64,000 bases of DNA from Rheinheimera maricola (GCF_016918075.2 NZ_JAERPS020000003.1:310001-374000), one strand, 5' to 3'; counted from the first letter of the stretch, positions 35,445 through 45,986 are shown. Numbers and translations are program-made. The notes: generated by a model not told the origin, from the letters alone.

Positions 35445-35987
35445 ATGCCAGCATCACAACCTTTAGTCGTTTTTAGTCACGGTAAAGAAACTGGCCCTAA
35501 TGGCCGTAAAATTAACACGCTGCGTGATATTGCTCACAGCGCCGGAGCTAAAACCTTAAGCGTGGATTACACCCGTACCATGAACCCGACTTTACGGGTA
35601 CAACTGCTGCTTGAGACATAGTTACATGTGCATAACGGCCTAATTTTAGTCGGCTCCAGTATGGGCGGGTATGTTAGTACTGTGGCCAGCCGCACACTTA
35701 AGCCCGATGCATTACTGTTAATGGCTCCGGCATTTGGCCTTGAGGATTACCCAGAGCCTTACCCCGCGCCTTTAGCAAGCCGCATCGCCGCAGTACATGG
35801 TTGGCATGACGAGGTGGTGCCGGTAAACAATGCGGTCCATTGGGCAAAGCAATATCAGGCTAAGTTGGTACTGGTGGATGATGATCACTCGCTGCATAAA
35901 GAAGTGGGTACAGTTGGGGAGTTGCTAATTACAATGATTGAGTATGTAAAAACAAATTATTGCCCAAAAATACCGACCGCTTTATAG
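35445..35987 (+). pseudogene. Alpha/beta hydrolase with an in-frame amber codon
   Basis: From the ATG at 35445 (MPASQPLVVFSHGKETGPNG) the frame runs to a TAG at 35619-35621 (codon 59) and continues in the same frame to a second TAG at 35985-35987, 180 residues in total. The continuation holds GSSMGG (nucleophile Ser), HGWHDEVVP (Asp) and DDDHSLH (His), a full serine-hydrolase triad as in small YqiA/RBBP9-like esterases. Only one lesion is seen, so the inactivation is recent, or a sequencing error or suppression is involved. A restart at the GTG 35628 would give only the C-terminal 119 residues without the first strands. Confidence 0.75.
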
Positions 35988-36057
35988 CCAAAACGGTCTC
36001 TATGGTTTTAACAGAGGGAGTATTAATATCGGCGCCATTTCGCCCTTTATGCTCCGG

Positions 36058-37011
36058 TCACTGCGCTGGCGCCTCAAGGCTGATAGGTTCGGATTCTTTG
36101 GCTTTGCCTTGCATAATTGAAATTTCGACCCGTCTGTTACGCCGACGATTTAAATCGGTATCATTAGGCACTAAAGGCTTGGTATCAGCGTGGCCAACGA
36201 CAACCAAACGTTTGCGGTCAAAGTCATCTGCTTTAACCATTTCCGTTGCCACAGATACCGCCCGTTTTGCCGATAAATCCCAGTTGTTGCTGTGTAACTC
36301 ATCAGAGACCTGAATATCATCGGTATGACCGGTAACAGTAATTTCGCCAGGTACGTCGTTCAGTAAAACACCTATGCGCTGGATTATCGGTTTAAAGCGT
36401 GGCTGCAAAAACGAAGAGCCAGACGCAAATGCGCCATTCTCACGAATACGGATAATAATTTGTTGTCCCAATGACTCCAACTCAATAGCGCCGTCAACAA
36501 TTTGCCTTTCCAACTGTTCGGCTAGTTTTTTTACATTTTCATTACTTTGTTCTTGCTGCGCCTGCGCTTCTGCTTCAGCTGCTGCAGCTTCACCATCCAT
36601 TACCTCTTCAGCATTGCTGACTGACTGCCCACCACTTAAATCTTCCTGTTGCTCTTGCCGCCCACCTGCGGAGTCTTCTTCGCCGGCCTGAAACTCAATA
36701 ACTTGCTGGGTAATTTCGATTGTTTGCTGCTGCAGTGTTTCTATCGGTGTTGGGTCTGGCCTGCCGGGACGAAACTCCATAGCAATAACGCTGGTCCCCT
36801 TGGGGATGTCCTCAACTTCTATTTTGTTTTGTACCCCAAAAGCAAACTTCATTGAGCCGGCAATCTGTTTAAATTTCAGCACATCCATCTCAGAAAACGC
36901 TAATAACAGCACAAAAAAGCACATTAACAATGCCATCAAGTCAGCAAAGGTGCCCATATATGCAGGTAACCCTGGGGGTGGGCATTTACACTCTTCGGCT
37001 TCATCAGTCAT
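36058..37011 (-). CDS. pomB: Sodium-type flagellar stator protein PomB (MotB family)
   Basis: A 317-residue stator protein. The single membrane helix YMGTFADLMALLMCFFVLLLAF carries the ion-binding Asp at residue 24, the same number as in Vibrio PomB, and the N-terminus has the same Cys-x-Cys style (ECKCPPPG). A Gln/Glu-rich linker (about 100-165) precedes the C-terminal OmpA-like peptidoglycan-binding domain (TVTGHTDDIQVS ... NRRRNRRVEI). With PomA it couples Na+ flow to flagellar rotation. It starts three bases after the pomA stop. Confidence 0.92.
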   Translation of the reverse strand: MTDEAEECKCPPPGLPAYMGTFADLMALLMCFFVLLLAFSEMDVLKFKQIAGSMKFAFGVQNKIEVEDIPKGTSVIAMEFRPGRPDPTPIETLQQQTIEITQQVIEFQAGEEDSAGGRQEQQEDLSGGQSVSNAEEVMDGEAAAAEAEAQAQQEQSNENVKKLAEQLERQIVDGAIELESLGQQIIIRIRENGAFASGSSFLQPRFKPIIQRIGVLLNDVPGEITVTGHTDDIQVSDELHSNNWDLSAKRAVSVATEMVKADDFDRKRLVVVGHADTKPLVPNDTDLNRRRNRRVEISIMQGKAKESEPISLEAPAQ

Positions 37012-37014
37012 ACA

Positions 37015-37782
37015 TTACTCCGCTGCAACCGGTTCGCGTTTGCCTTGCGCTAAATAATTACGCAATATGCCTTCAATGACTTTAGGGTTCTGTCCATCCT
37101 GAATACCAAGAATGGCGTCAAGAATCAGCTGATTATTTTGCTTTTCCTGTTGGTTACGGATCGCCAGCTTGTCTGCCAGCGGAATAGCAATAACGTTGGC
37201 AATAAAAGCGCCGTAGAGCGTTGTTAGTAATGCTACAGCCATAGCTGGTCCTATCGCCTTGGGGTCATCCATGTTTGACAGCATTGCCACTAAACCAACC
37301 AGTGTACCAATCATACCCATGGCAGGTGCCACATCGCCCAGGCTCTTAAAAATGGCAATGCCATTTTCGTGGCGCTTCTCAGTAAGGCTTATATCTTTTT
37401 GTAACGTGGCCCGCACAACATCCGCATCATGGCCATCTACCAACATATTGACGCCCTTTTGCATAAACGCATTGGGAATTTCGGCTTCTTCCAGCGCCAA
37501 AAAGCCACCTTTTCTGGCAGAGTCGGCCAATTGCACCGCTTTTTCAATTAGCTCTTCTGGCGCTTCAATTTTAAACATAAAGGCTTTAGCGGCAGCTTTA
37601 CCAGAGCTAAAAAACTGACTAAGCGTAAACTTGGAAATGACCACGAAGATAGAACCAGCAAACACAATAAGCACCGACACGGTGTCCATAAACATGCCGA
37701 CGTTGCCACTACTGCCTAAAACCATGGCCATTATAATAAAGCCAATTGCGCCTAACATACCAACGAGGGTAGCTAAATCCAC
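37015..37782 (-). CDS. pomA: Sodium-type flagellar stator protein PomA (MotA family)
   Basis: A 255-residue four-helix protein: helices near 7-28, 33-52, 150-170 and 180-205, with the family segment ALGDVAPAMGMIGTLVGLVAMLSNMDDP (seen here as LGDVAPAMGMIGTLVG) containing the conserved Pro, and a cytoplasmic loop with Arg/Glu-rich torque region between helices 2 and 3. It forms the stator pore with PomB. The gene pair is divergent from xseB-ispA-dxs, an arrangement known from Vibrio and relatives. Confidence 0.93.
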   Translation of the reverse strand: MDLATLVGMLGAIGFIIMAMVLGSSGNVGMFMDTVSVLIVFAGSIFVVISKFTLSQFFSSGKAAAKAFMFKIEAPEELIEKAVQLADSARKGGFLALEEAEIPNAFMQKGVNMLVDGHDADVVRATLQKDISLTEKRHENGIAIFKSLGDVAPAMGMIGTLVGLVAMLSNMDDPKAIGPAMAVALLTTLYGAFIANVIAIPLADKLAIRNQQEKQNNQLILDAILGIQDGQNPKVIEGILRNYLAQGKREPVAAE

Positions 37783-37927
37783 TGTTTTCTCCTTAACTGA
37801 ACCACTGCTATATTAACGGCCTGCGCCAGTTTATCTTAGACGATAGTTGTTTATCGACAAAAGCGCCGAATGATTAAGTATAAATTGCGTAAAATTATCA
37901 ATTTAGCCTTTCACATCCGCTTTCTGA

Positions 37928-37956
37928 TTGACCATAATAGCCTGCTAAGGTAACTT
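37928..37956 (+). promoter_or_regulatory. Candidate promoter of xseB-ispA-dxs
   Basis: TTGACC (37928-37933), 17-base spacer, TAACTT (37951-37956). The -35 is good and the -10 weak. It lies 25 bp upstream of the xseB start in the 198-bp gap to pomA; GGGGGG precedes the ATG as a strong ribosome-binding site. Confidence 0.35.
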
Positions 37957-37980
37957 TGCGCACACTTTTGTGGGGGGTGT

Positions 37981-38226
37981 ATGAGCAAGAAGAAAACTGA
38001 TTTAAGCCAGTTTGAGCAAAGCCTAACTGAGCTTGAGCAGATAGTGCAGCAGCTGGAGCACGGTGAACTGTCACTAGATCAGTCGTTGCAGCAGTTTGAA
38101 CGCGGTATCACCCTGGCTCGGCAAAGCCAGCAAATGCTGCAATCTGCGGAGCAGAAAGTCCAGCTATTGATGCAACATCAGCAGCAGGAAAGTTTGCTGC
38201 CGTTTGCACCCGAGCAGGAAGACTAA
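37981..38226 (+). CDS. xseB: Exodeoxyribonuclease VII small subunit
   Basis: An 81-residue helical-hairpin protein: [33 protein letters not shown] is the canonical XseB sequence. It binds the large subunit XseA (not in this window) to form the nuclease that degrades single-stranded DNA. Strong GGGGGG ribosome-binding site. First gene of the xseB-ispA-dxs operon. Confidence 0.95.
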   Translation: MSKKKTDLSQFEQSLTELEQIVQQLEHGELSLDQSLQQFERGITLARQSQQMLQSAEQKVQLLMQHQQQESLLPFAPEQED

Positions 38227-38227
38227 G

Positions 38228-39115
38228 TTGCAGCCAGCCAAGCTAACGCAGTATCAACAGCGGGTAGAGCAACATTTGCATTTGCTTTTAGCCCGACAAC
38301 GACAAACCGATCCGCGGCTGCTTGAAGCGATGTCATACAGCTTGCTGCTAGGCGGGAAGCGAGTGCGGCCGTTTTTGGTGTACAGTTGTGGAACGCTGTT
38401 GGGTGCCAACTTGCATGATTTAGATGGCCCAGCCGCTGCGCTGGAAGCTCTACATAGCTACTCGTTAATTCATGACGACTTACCCGCTATGGACAACGAT
38501 GATATTCGCCGCGGCAAACCCACTTGTCATAAAGCCTTTGATGAAGCCACGGCCATTCTTGCCGGTGATGCGTTACAAGCGCTGGCGTTTGACATTCTTG
38601 CCAGTCACCCCTATCAGCAAGTGCAAGCGCCAGAATTAGTTGCAATGCTACAAACCTTTGCCAGCGCAGCTGGCTACGCAGGCATGTGTGGTGGCCAAGC
38701 CATTGACCTGGCACAAACCAACCAGTCAACCAGCTTAGAACAGCTAGAACAGATGCACCGTTTGAAAACCGGCGCATTAATTGAAAATGCAGTACACCTA
38801 GCTTGGTTGTGTAGCCCCAACCGAGTGCCGGCAGAACTGAAGGCATTGCTTGGTTTTGCTCGTGCATTAGGTCTGGCATTTCAGGTGCAGGATGATATTC
38901 TCGACATAGAAAGCGACACCATCACCTTGGGTAAACCTCAGGGTTCAGATACCAAGGCCAACAAATCAACTTATCCGGCCCTGTTGGGATTGGATAACGC
39001 TAAGGCCAAAGCAAAACAATTGCACCAAGAAGCATTGAACGCTTTAGCTGGTTTACCGTATAACACTGATGAGTTAAGCGCTTTTGCGCATTACATTATC
39101 GAACGCAGGTTTTAA
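38228..39115 (+). CDS. ispA: (2E,6E)-farnesyl diphosphate synthase
   Basis: About 295 residues. The most likely start is the TTG at 38228 (LQPAKLTQY), one base after the xseB stop, with AGGAAG upstream; an in-frame TTG at 38204 inside xseB is less likely. The two aspartate-rich motifs are intact: DDLPAMDND (about 85) and [12 protein letters not shown] (about 220), with GGKRVRP near the start and [16 protein letters not shown] near the end. It condenses IPP with DMAPP/GPP to FPP for quinone and undecaprenyl carriers, and acts just after dxs in the same operon. Confidence 0.93.
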   Translation: MQPAKLTQYQQRVEQHLHLLLARQRQTDPRLLEAMSYSLLLGGKRVRPFLVYSCGTLLGANLHDLDGPAAALEALHSYSLIHDDLPAMDNDDIRRGKPTCHKAFDEATAILAGDALQALAFDILASHPYQQVQAPELVAMLQTFASAAGYAGMCGGQAIDLAQTNQSTSLEQLEQMHRLKTGALIENAVHLAWLCSPNRVPAELKALLGFARALGLAFQVQDDILDIESDTITLGKPQGSDTKANKSTYPALLGLDNAKAKAKQLHQEALNALAGLPYNTDELSAFAHYIIERRF

Positions 39116-39129
39116 CACAGGCATCAATT

Positions 39130-40989
39130 ATGGCGTTAGATATTAACGATTACCCGTTATTAGCCAAGGCTAATTACCCCGAGCAGCTGCGTCAGCTGGC
39201 ACAAGATAAACTGCCCGCCCTCAGTGATGAGCTGCGTGGCTACTTATTACAAAGTGTAAGCCAAAGTAGTGGACACTTTGCCTCTGGGCTTGGCACGGTA
39301 GAGCTTACGGTAGCATTGCATTATGTGTACAACACCCCTTTTGATAGAGTGATTTGGGATGTTGGTCATCAAGCTTACCCACATAAAATTCTTACCGGGC
39401 GCGCTGAGCGCATGCATACTATTCGGCAAAAAGACGGCTTACACCCTTTTCCTTATCGCGAAGAGAGTGAATACGATGTGCTTTCGGTGGGCCATTCCAG
39501 CACCTCAATTAGCGCCGCTTTAGGTATGGCTATTGCAGCTCAGCAAGCGCGTAACAACCGTAAAGTTGTGGCGGTAATTGGTGATGGTGCTATTACCGCA
39601 GGTATGGCATTTGAAGCTTTAAACCATGCCGGTGAAGTGCGGCCAGACATGCTGGTTATATTAAACGACAACGAAATGTCGATTTCAGAAAATGTCGGCG
39701 CACTAAACCGGTATTTTGCCCGAATTTTGTCCGGTAGCTTTTACACCAGCTTGCGCGAGGGTGGCAAAAAAATATTAAGTGGCGTACCGCCGCTGCATGA
39801 ATTAGCAAGTCGTGCTGAAGAGCATTTTAAAGGCATGGTGACACCTGGTACCTTCTTTGAAGAATTGGGTTTTAACTATATTGGGCCTATTGACGGCCAT
39901 GACGTATTAGGATTGGTGGATACCATTCGTAATATGCGTAATCTTAAAGGCCCACAGTTACTGCATATTGTAACCAAGAAAGGCAAAGGCTACGCGCCGG
40001 CAGAAGCCGACCCAATTGGCTATCATGCCGTAGCTAAGTTTAATCCAGACGACAGCAAGCAACCGGCCAAGAAAGCCAGTTTACCCAGTTTTTCTAATAT
40101 TTTTGGTCACTGGATTTGTGATATGGCGGCCGAAGACGAACGTTTGCAGGCCATTACGCCCGCAATGCGTGAAGGTTCAGACTTGGTGCGTTTTTCTAAA
40201 ACCTACCCTAAACGCTACTTCGACGTTGCTATTGCCGAACAACATGCTGTAACACTGGCAGCGGGTATGGCCATTGAGGGCTTAAAGCCTGTCGTAGCAA
40301 TATATTCCAGTTTTTTACAACGCGGCTATGACCAACTTATCCACGATGTAGCGCTGCAAAATCTGGACGTGCTGTTTGCTATAGATAGGGCTGGTGTAGT
40401 TGGCGCCGATGGACCGACCCACCAGGGCGCTTTTGATATCAGCTTTTTGCGTTGTATTCCAAATATGCTAATTATGGTGCCATCTGATGAAAATGAGTGC
40501 AGGCAGATGTTGTACACCGGCTATCAATATAAGGGCCCAGCAGCGGTGCGATATCCCCGTGGTGTTGGCAGTGGCACTGCAGCTGAAGCACAGATGCAAC
40601 TGCTGCCTCTGGCTAAAGCCCGGGTAATACGCGAAGGCGAGGGTCTGGCAATACTGGCCTTTGGCCCCTTGCTAAGTGCTTGCATGCACGCCGCAGAGCA
40701 GTTAAATGCCACCCTGGTTGATATGCGTTTTGTCAAACCGCTGGATGAAACCTTGCTTAGCCGACTGGCTCAGAACCACCAGCAATTTGTTACAGTGGAA
40801 GATAACGCCATTATGGGCGGCGCCGGGTCAGCCGTGAATGAATTTGTTGCCAGCAAAGCGTTGGCAGTGAAATGTCATAATCTGGGCTTACCTGATCATT
40901 TTATAAAACACGGTAGCCAGCAGGAGATTTATACCGAGCTTGGTTTGGACAGCGATGGCATACTCGCCAGCTTGCAGCGTCTGAGCTGA
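39130..40989 (+). CDS. dxs: 1-deoxy-D-xylulose-5-phosphate synthase
   Basis: A 619-residue thiamine-diphosphate enzyme, full length. It makes DXP from pyruvate and glyceraldehyde 3-phosphate, the first step of the MEP isoprenoid pathway. TPP-binding motif [18 protein letters not shown]...NDNEMSI is present, along with the transketolase-like middle domain ([17 protein letters not shown]) and C-terminal domain. It lies 14 bp after ispA, giving the standard xseB-ispA-dxs order, and ends at a strong terminator. Confidence 0.97.
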   Translation: MALDINDYPLLAKANYPEQLRQLAQDKLPALSDELRGYLLQSVSQSSGHFASGLGTVELTVALHYVYNTPFDRVIWDVGHQAYPHKILTGRAERMHTIRQKDGLHPFPYREESEYDVLSVGHSSTSISAALGMAIAAQQARNNRKVVAVIGDGAITAGMAFEALNHAGEVRPDMLVILNDNEMSISENVGALNRYFARILSGSFYTSLREGGKKILSGVPPLHELASRAEEHFKGMVTPGTFFEELGFNYIGPIDGHDVLGLVDTIRNMRNLKGPQLLHIVTKKGKGYAPAEADPIGYHAVAKFNPDDSKQPAKKASLPSFSNIFGHWICDMAAEDERLQAITPAMREGSDLVRFSKTYPKRYFDVAIAEQHAVTLAAGMAIEGLKPVVAIYSSFLQRGYDQLIHDVALQNLDVLFAIDRAGVVGADGPTHQGAFDISFLRCIPNMLIMVPSDENECRQMLYTGYQYKGPAAVRYPRGVGSGTAAEAQMQLLPLAKARVIREGEGLAILAFGPLLSACMHAAEQLNATLVDMRFVKPLDETLLSRLAQNHQQFVTVEDNAIMGGAGSAVNEFVASKALAVKCHNLGLPDHFIKHGSQQEIYTELGLDSDGILASLQRLS

Positions 40990-40997
40990 GGTAACAC

Positions 40998-41024
40998 AAA
41001 AAACCGCCTGAAGGCGGTTTTTTT
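40998..41024. terminator. Bidirectional terminator after dxs
   Basis: AAAAAACCGCC-TGAA-GGCGGTTTTTT with seven T residues on the plus strand and six on the minus strand. It lies between dxs and the convergent diguanylate cyclase gene and can serve both. Confidence 0.9.
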
Positions 41025-41026
41025 AT

Positions 41027-44000
41027 CTAGTCAGTCGTTTTGTTAAATTCAAAATGCGCCAGGCCTGCAGCAATAAGCCGCTCTACCTGCGCTTCAATAT
41101 GCGAGGAATCTTCAAACTCAAAGGCATCAACCTGTTGATCGAAATGTATGGTAGCCACCGCATTTTTTCCAACATGTTTGACCTGGTACAAAGCCATTTC
41201 CGCCAGCTGCAACGATATTTCCCAGTTAATTAACTGTCCCCCCAAAAGCTCCAGTGGATACACGGCGTAGCCAACAGAGCAGGTCAGCCGGGTTCGGTGC
41301 CCATTCGGTAAATTAAAAACGGTCTTGCCAATCAGATCATGCAAACGCTGGCTAAACTGTGCTACCAGCTCCAACTGAATGTCCCGTAAAACCAAAACAA
41401 ACTCTTCACCGGCAAAACGTACCACGTAATCTGAACCGCGTGTTTCGCGGATCAAAATACCCGCAACCTGCTGAATGCAGCTGTCACCTGCGCTGTTACC
41501 AAATTGGTCATTCACCTGTTTAAAGTTGTCTAAATCCAGATGGATCAGGGCAACACACTTGCCTTGACTAATCATCGACTCACGGTTGCGTTGAAAATGC
41601 TCAATATCTTTAGGCAACTGCTCGAACATAAAACGACGGTTTCGTAACCCGGTTAAACTATCTTTGTGTGTCAGAAGAACCAGCTGTTCATTCAGTTCAT
41701 TGAGCTTCACATTACTATTTTCCAGCTCCTGAGTACGTTGGCTCACCAGTCGTTCCAGCTGTTGTTGTTGATGCGCTGTGTTGCGGCGTAATAGCCATAC
41801 CAAGCCATATAAACAAAATAACGCCAGAACCAACCACAAGCCTCGATAGAGCAAAGTCTCATCAAAACGCTTTGGTACTACCAAGTCCAGCTGCTGGGTT
41901 TGCGCATCGGTCCAGGGTTGGTTTTCCATCCGTGCTTGCAAGCGGAACGTAAAGCGTCCTGGTTCAAGATTGGTGTAGATAGCTTCTCGCCGCTCACCAA
42001 CATAATGCCACTGATGCTCAAATCCGATTAACTGATAGCGAAACTGCACTGCTGCGGGTTTAATAAACTCTAACGCTGAATAATGGACAGTAACGTTACG
42101 CTCATCTAGCTCCAATACCAGTCGCTGTTGCCCTGCGCTGATGATGTAAGGCTTATCTGCCTGTACCTGCTTTATAACTGGCAGTAGCAGGCTATCCGCT
42201 TGTAAATCTAATGCTTGAGGCACTGCAACCAAGCCTTTTAGTGTTGGGTACCAGTATTGATCTTGCCAAAACACCACTTTGGCATGGCCGGCACCATTGC
42301 AACAGCGCCCAGGCACGGTGCCCAACTGTCGGTCATAGGGGCCTAAAACCTCTTCTATCCGCAATTGACTCGACGCATCCGCACTTAACTGTGACGCCTT
42401 TAATCTGAAGATACCTTTATGCGTACTGATCCACACATAGTCTGATGCAACATCGAATGTCATGCTAACTACCGGGCTGTGTGGCAAGCCATTGGCAGCA
42501 TGTAATTGAAACCAACTATTGTTGGCGTTACGGATAAAAATACCGTCGTCCAAGGTACTTGCCAGCAACTCGCCACCAGGCAATAGCTGCATCGCGGTAA
42601 TATAACTGTTGTAAAGTGGCGTACCCACGCCGAGCCGGCTTAATCGTTGTTGCTGATATTGATATAGCCCTCTGGTGGTGCCAAACACCAGATTATCTGC
42701 AGTATGTTGTAGCACCGTAATATGTCGTGATTCCAGCTCAGCATTGAGGGCAAAAGGCGTTAACACCTTATCGCGGTAATGAAACAACCCCATCACACCG
42801 CCAACCCAGAGTCCTTCTGCAGCATCAGGCTGCAATACTCTTACGGTAAAACCTTCCAGGCTACTAAAAGGATTGTCTAATTTGGCCGTTTTACGGTTGT
42901 AACTCAATACTCCCTTATCGGTTGCCAACCACATATTTTCGCTATCGGGCCAATAAACATCGTGAACAGTGCCCGCCCCCATTTGCCCACTGTTAATCAG
43001 GCTGCGATAACTGCCATCGGCATTCATTTCACCGATATCCGATTGACCTGCCACCAGCAACGCGCCATCAGGCGTTACTGCAACACTACGCACAACGGGA
43101 TCAGCCAGATAAGGTATCACCCGGCGAATATTACCCACTGACGCACGATAAATACCATCGCTGAAACTGGCCAGCCAAACATTTTTCTCGCGATCTTCAA
43201 AAATGTCGCTAAACCAGGGATAGCTCCCCAGCTCGTCACCGGTAATTTGTTGCCATTGTTGGCCACGGTGACGATGAAACAACTTGCGATGCGCCGAAAT
43301 CCAGCTATTACCTCTGCTGTCTTTTAATAGCTTATAAACGGCTGTGTTATTCTGATCGGGTAGCTGACATTTTTGTACCGAACCAGATTCATCTAGATGA
43401 TAAAACCCTGATTCCCCAGCCAGGTGCAGGTTATCCTCAGACCAATACAGGTCATAAATCGGGGTTTGTATCAGTTCAACCGGTAGGCGGAAACTCTTAA
43501 CATTACCATCCAAGTCCATTCTGTATAGCTGTTCAGCGCCACTGATCCAAATATACTCACCTATTTGCTCCAGTTGACTAACCTGGCCGAGTACTTGCTC
43601 TACCCGGCTAACTTTGCCCTGAACCACCCGGTACAAATGATCAGCGGCTACCCACACTTCTCCGGCACGAACTTCAATTATGGATGTAACTTCAGCAAGG
43701 ATCTGAAAGCGGTCGAACTGTAATGTTTGGGGGTCCACTCCAGACAGACCAGACTTAGTGCCTACCCACATGTATCCCTGGCTGTCATGTAACAAACGGG
43801 TCACACTATTGCTGGCAAGATGACGATGTGTCTCAGAGGTAAAGTGTTCAAATTGCACACCATCAAACCGGTTTAAACCATATAAGGTTGCCAGCCAGAT
43901 ATAGCCCTGTGTATCCTGACTAATGGCACGGACAGAATTGCTCGACAAACCGTCGTCACTGCCCCAATGCTTAATATCAAAATCATATACAGATTGCTGG

Positions 44001-44065
44001 TTATAAGCGTAAGACGAGAGCGGGCATAACAATAAAAGCAACAGTAGGATGTGTTTCATTGACAC
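41027..44065 (-). CDS. Ligand-sensing diguanylate cyclase with periplasmic propeller
   Basis: A 1012-residue one-component sensor. Signal peptide (about 1-20), two seven-bladed propeller regions of the two-component-regulator-propeller type (repeats such as GLSSNSVRAISQDTQGYIWLAT; about 25-640), a Y_Y_Y domain (about 650-735), one membrane helix (about 738-762), a coiled coil, and a GGDEF domain (about 800-975). The signature reads AGEEF (about residue 884) instead of GG(D/E)EF; variants with Ala at the first position have been reported active, so activity is open. It starts 21 bp after pgpA and ends at the dxs terminator. Confidence 0.88.
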   Translation of the reverse strand: MSMKHILLLLLLLCPLSSYAYNQQSVYDFDIKHWGSDDGLSSNSVRAISQDTQGYIWLATLYGLNRFDGVQFEHFTSETHRHLASNSVTRLLHDSQGYMWVGTKSGLSGVDPQTLQFDRFQILAEVTSIIEVRAGEVWVAADHLYRVVQGKVSRVEQVLGQVSQLEQIGEYIWISGAEQLYRMDLDGNVKSFRLPVELIQTPIYDLYWSEDNLHLAGESGFYHLDESGSVQKCQLPDQNNTAVYKLLKDSRGNSWISAHRKLFHRHRGQQWQQITGDELGSYPWFSDIFEDREKNVWLASFSDGIYRASVGNIRRVIPYLADPVVRSVAVTPDGALLVAGQSDIGEMNADGSYRSLINSGQMGAGTVHDVYWPDSENMWLATDKGVLSYNRKTAKLDNPFSSLEGFTVRVLQPDAAEGLWVGGVMGLFHYRDKVLTPFALNAELESRHITVLQHTADNLVFGTTRGLYQYQQQRLSRLGVGTPLYNSYITAMQLLPGGELLASTLDDGIFIRNANNSWFQLHAANGLPHSPVVSMTFDVASDYVWISTHKGIFRLKASQLSADASSQLRIEEVLGPYDRQLGTVPGRCCNGAGHAKVVFWQDQYWYPTLKGLVAVPQALDLQADSLLLPVIKQVQADKPYIISAGQQRLVLELDERNVTVHYSALEFIKPAAVQFRYQLIGFEHQWHYVGERREAIYTNLEPGRFTFRLQARMENQPWTDAQTQQLDLVVPKRFDETLLYRGLWLVLALFCLYGLVWLLRRNTAHQQQQLERLVSQRTQELENSNVKLNELNEQLVLLTHKDSLTGLRNRRFMFEQLPKDIEHFQRNRESMISQGKCVALIHLDLDNFKQVNDQFGNSAGDSCIQQVAGILIRETRGSDYVVRFAGEEFVLVLRDIQLELVAQFSQRLHDLIGKTVFNLPNGHRTRLTCSVGYAVYPLELLGGQLINWEISLQLAEMALYQVKHVGKNAVATIHFDQQVDAFEFEDSSHIEAQVERLIAAGLAHFEFNKTTD

Positions 44066-44086
44066 GGTCTCGTTCCTAAAAATTGG

Positions 44087-44566
44087 TCAGCCTAGAGGTA
44101 GATAGGGCAATAGCAATTGCAGCGCAATCAAGGCCGCGACACCGGCAGCAATATCGTCCAGCATAATGCCTAAACCACCGTGGATATGCTTATCTAACAG
44201 GCTGATTGGCCAAGGTTTTACAATATCAAACAGCCGGAACAACACAAAGCCCAACAGCAATGTTTGCCAGTGTAGCGGTGCCCACAGCAATGTGATGGCA
44301 TAACCAACAATCTCATCCCAGACGATAGCTTTATGATCGTGCTCGCCGACATCTTTTGCCGTTTGGCCGCACAAAAACACGCCTAATATGGCACCAGCGA
44401 CAACAAATATCAGTAAATAAACCTGCCCCAGCCATAATAGCAGCGCAACCAGAGGCACCGCGGCCAAAGTACCGAAAGTGCCGGGTGCTCTAGCTGCCAA
44501 ACCACTACCAAATCCCAGTGCTAAAAACTGATACCATTTTTTTAGATTGAACTGTGGTGTATTCAT
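44087..44566 (-). CDS. pgpA: Phosphatidylglycerophosphatase A
   Basis: A 159-residue inner-membrane enzyme with three or four hydrophobic segments and the PgpA motifs GSGLAARAPGTFGTLAAVP, EHDHKAIVWDEIVGY and LDKHIHGGLGIMLDDIAAG. It dephosphorylates phosphatidylglycerol phosphate. Its ATG overlaps the thiL stop by four bases. The nusB-thiL-pgpA order is widely conserved. Confidence 0.93.
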   Translation of the reverse strand: MNTPQFNLKKWYQFLALGFGSGLAARAPGTFGTLAAVPLVALLLWLGQVYLLIFVVAGAILGVFLCGQTAKDVGEHDHKAIVWDEIVGYAITLLWAPLHWQTLLLGFVLFRLFDIVKPWPISLLDKHIHGGLGIMLDDIAAGVAALIALQLLLPYLPLG

Positions 44567-45525
44567 GTAAAGTGAACAAAACCCTGGTGCTGATAATTAA
44601 ACGCCTGCTCGCCATGTTTCAATTCCAGCTTACCGGCGACACCGGTAATGCGACCGATACAACTGACAGGAATGCCGTATGGTGACAACAACACGTCCAG
44701 CGAACCACGTTTAGCTTCTGGGATGGTAAACAATAACTCATAGTCTTCGCCACCAGACAATGCCAATTGGATAGCCATAGCAGTGTCACAGCTGTCTTTT
44801 AGCGCTTGAGACAACGGCAAACGGGCCACGTCGATACTAGCACCTACCGCTGATCGCTTTAAAATATGTTGAATATCACTATACAGGCCATCAGATAAAT
44901 CCATTGCGCTGCTAGCAAGATTGCGCAGCGCCTGCCCTAACGCGACGCGGGCTGAAGGGTAATGAAACCGCTGCAAAATATGGGTCTGATGCTTTTTACT
45001 AACTTCATGCAGGCCCTGACATAGTTTCAAGCCTAAGGCTGCATCACCCAAGGTACCGGTAACATAAATATAATCGCCCACTTTAGCGCCACCGCGGGTC
45101 AACGCTTTGCCTCGTGGCACTATCCCCTTGGCAATCATAGTTAGACTAAGCGGCCCACGTGTGGTGTCACCACCAATTAACTGGCAGTTGTAATACTCTG
45201 CGGTCTCATGTAACCCGGCAGCAAAAGCCGCCAGCCAGGGCTCATCCACCGCAGGTAATGTTAACGCCAACGACAACCAGACGGGCTCAGCCCCCATAGC
45301 GGCTAAATCGCTGACATTCACTGCAACCAGTTTATGTCCCAACGCTCTGGGTTCATCATCTGGAAAAAAGTGTGTACCTACTACCATGGTATCGGTAGTC
45401 ACCACCAGATCACAACCATCGCGCACTTGCAACACAGCACCATCGTCGCCGACACCAATAGCGACATCACTGCGTCTAGCACCAGCACTGGCAAAATAGC
45501 GGGAAATGAGTTCGAATTCACCCAT
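44563..45525 (-). CDS. thiL: Thiamine-monophosphate kinase
   Basis: About 320 residues from the ATG at 45525 (MGEFELISRYF, the usual ThiL beginning); a TTG seven codons upstream is less likely. It phosphorylates thiamine phosphate to the active diphosphate. Motifs: VGDDGAVL (about 28), VVTTDTMVVGTHF, AVNVSDLAAMGAEP, GGDTTRGP, DLSDGLYSDI and SGGEDYELLF, all typical of the PurM-like kinase fold. It is 30 bp after nusB and overlaps pgpA. Confidence 0.95.
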   Translation of the reverse strand: MGEFELISRYFASAGARRSDVAIGVGDDGAVLQVRDGCDLVVTTDTMVVGTHFFPDDEPRALGHKLVAVNVSDLAAMGAEPVWLSLALTLPAVDEPWLAAFAAGLHETAEYYNCQLIGGDTTRGPLSLTMIAKGIVPRGKALTRGGAKVGDYIYVTGTLGDAALGLKLCQGLHEVSKKHQTHILQRFHYPSARVALGQALRNLASSAMDLSDGLYSDIQHILKRSAVGASIDVARLPLSQALKDSCDTAMAIQLALSGGEDYELLFTIPEAKRGSLDVLLSPYGIPVSCIGRITGVAGKLELKHGEQAFNYQHQGFVHFT

Positions 45526-45557
45526 AAAATAAGAAGCCGGCAACAACCGGCACTCCT

Positions 45558-45971
45558 TTAACTTGGACGCAGTACGCGGACAGCTTTATCCAAAATACCG
45601 TTTACGAATTTATGGCTGTCGTCAGCGGCAAACACTTTAGCCAATTCAATGGCTTCATTGATGACTACTTTGTAAGGCACGTCCAAACGGTACTTTAGCT
45701 CATAGGCTGAAACACGCAATATCGCTTTTTCAACAAAATCAATTTCATCAAACGGACGGTCTAAATAAGGCTTTAACGCCTCATCCAAGGTTGCATGGTT
45801 TTTTACCACGCCACGCAGCAAATCCTGAAAATAGCCAACATCGATATGTTTGACGTTTGTTTCCAGCAACAACTGCTGTTCAATATCAGCAATTGGATTC
45901 TGGCTAACGTGCCAATTGTAAATACCCTGCACGGCAAGGGAGCGTGACTGACGACGGGCGTTCGGTTTCAT
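45558..45971 (-). CDS. nusB: Transcription antitermination protein NusB
   Basis: A 137-residue all-helical protein. [16 protein letters not shown] and the C-terminal [34 protein letters not shown] are diagnostic. With NusE (S10) it binds boxA RNA in rRNA operons. It follows ribH by 15 bp, the classic ribH-nusB pair. Confidence 0.97.
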   Translation of the reverse strand: MKPNARRQSRSLAVQGIYNWHVSQNPIADIEQQLLLETNVKHIDVGYFQDLLRGVVKNHATLDEALKPYLDRPFDEIDFVEKAILRVSAYELKYRLDVPYKVVINEAIELAKVFAADDSHKFVNGILDKAVRVLRPS

Positions 45972-45986
45972 GTGTGTTTATTCCTG

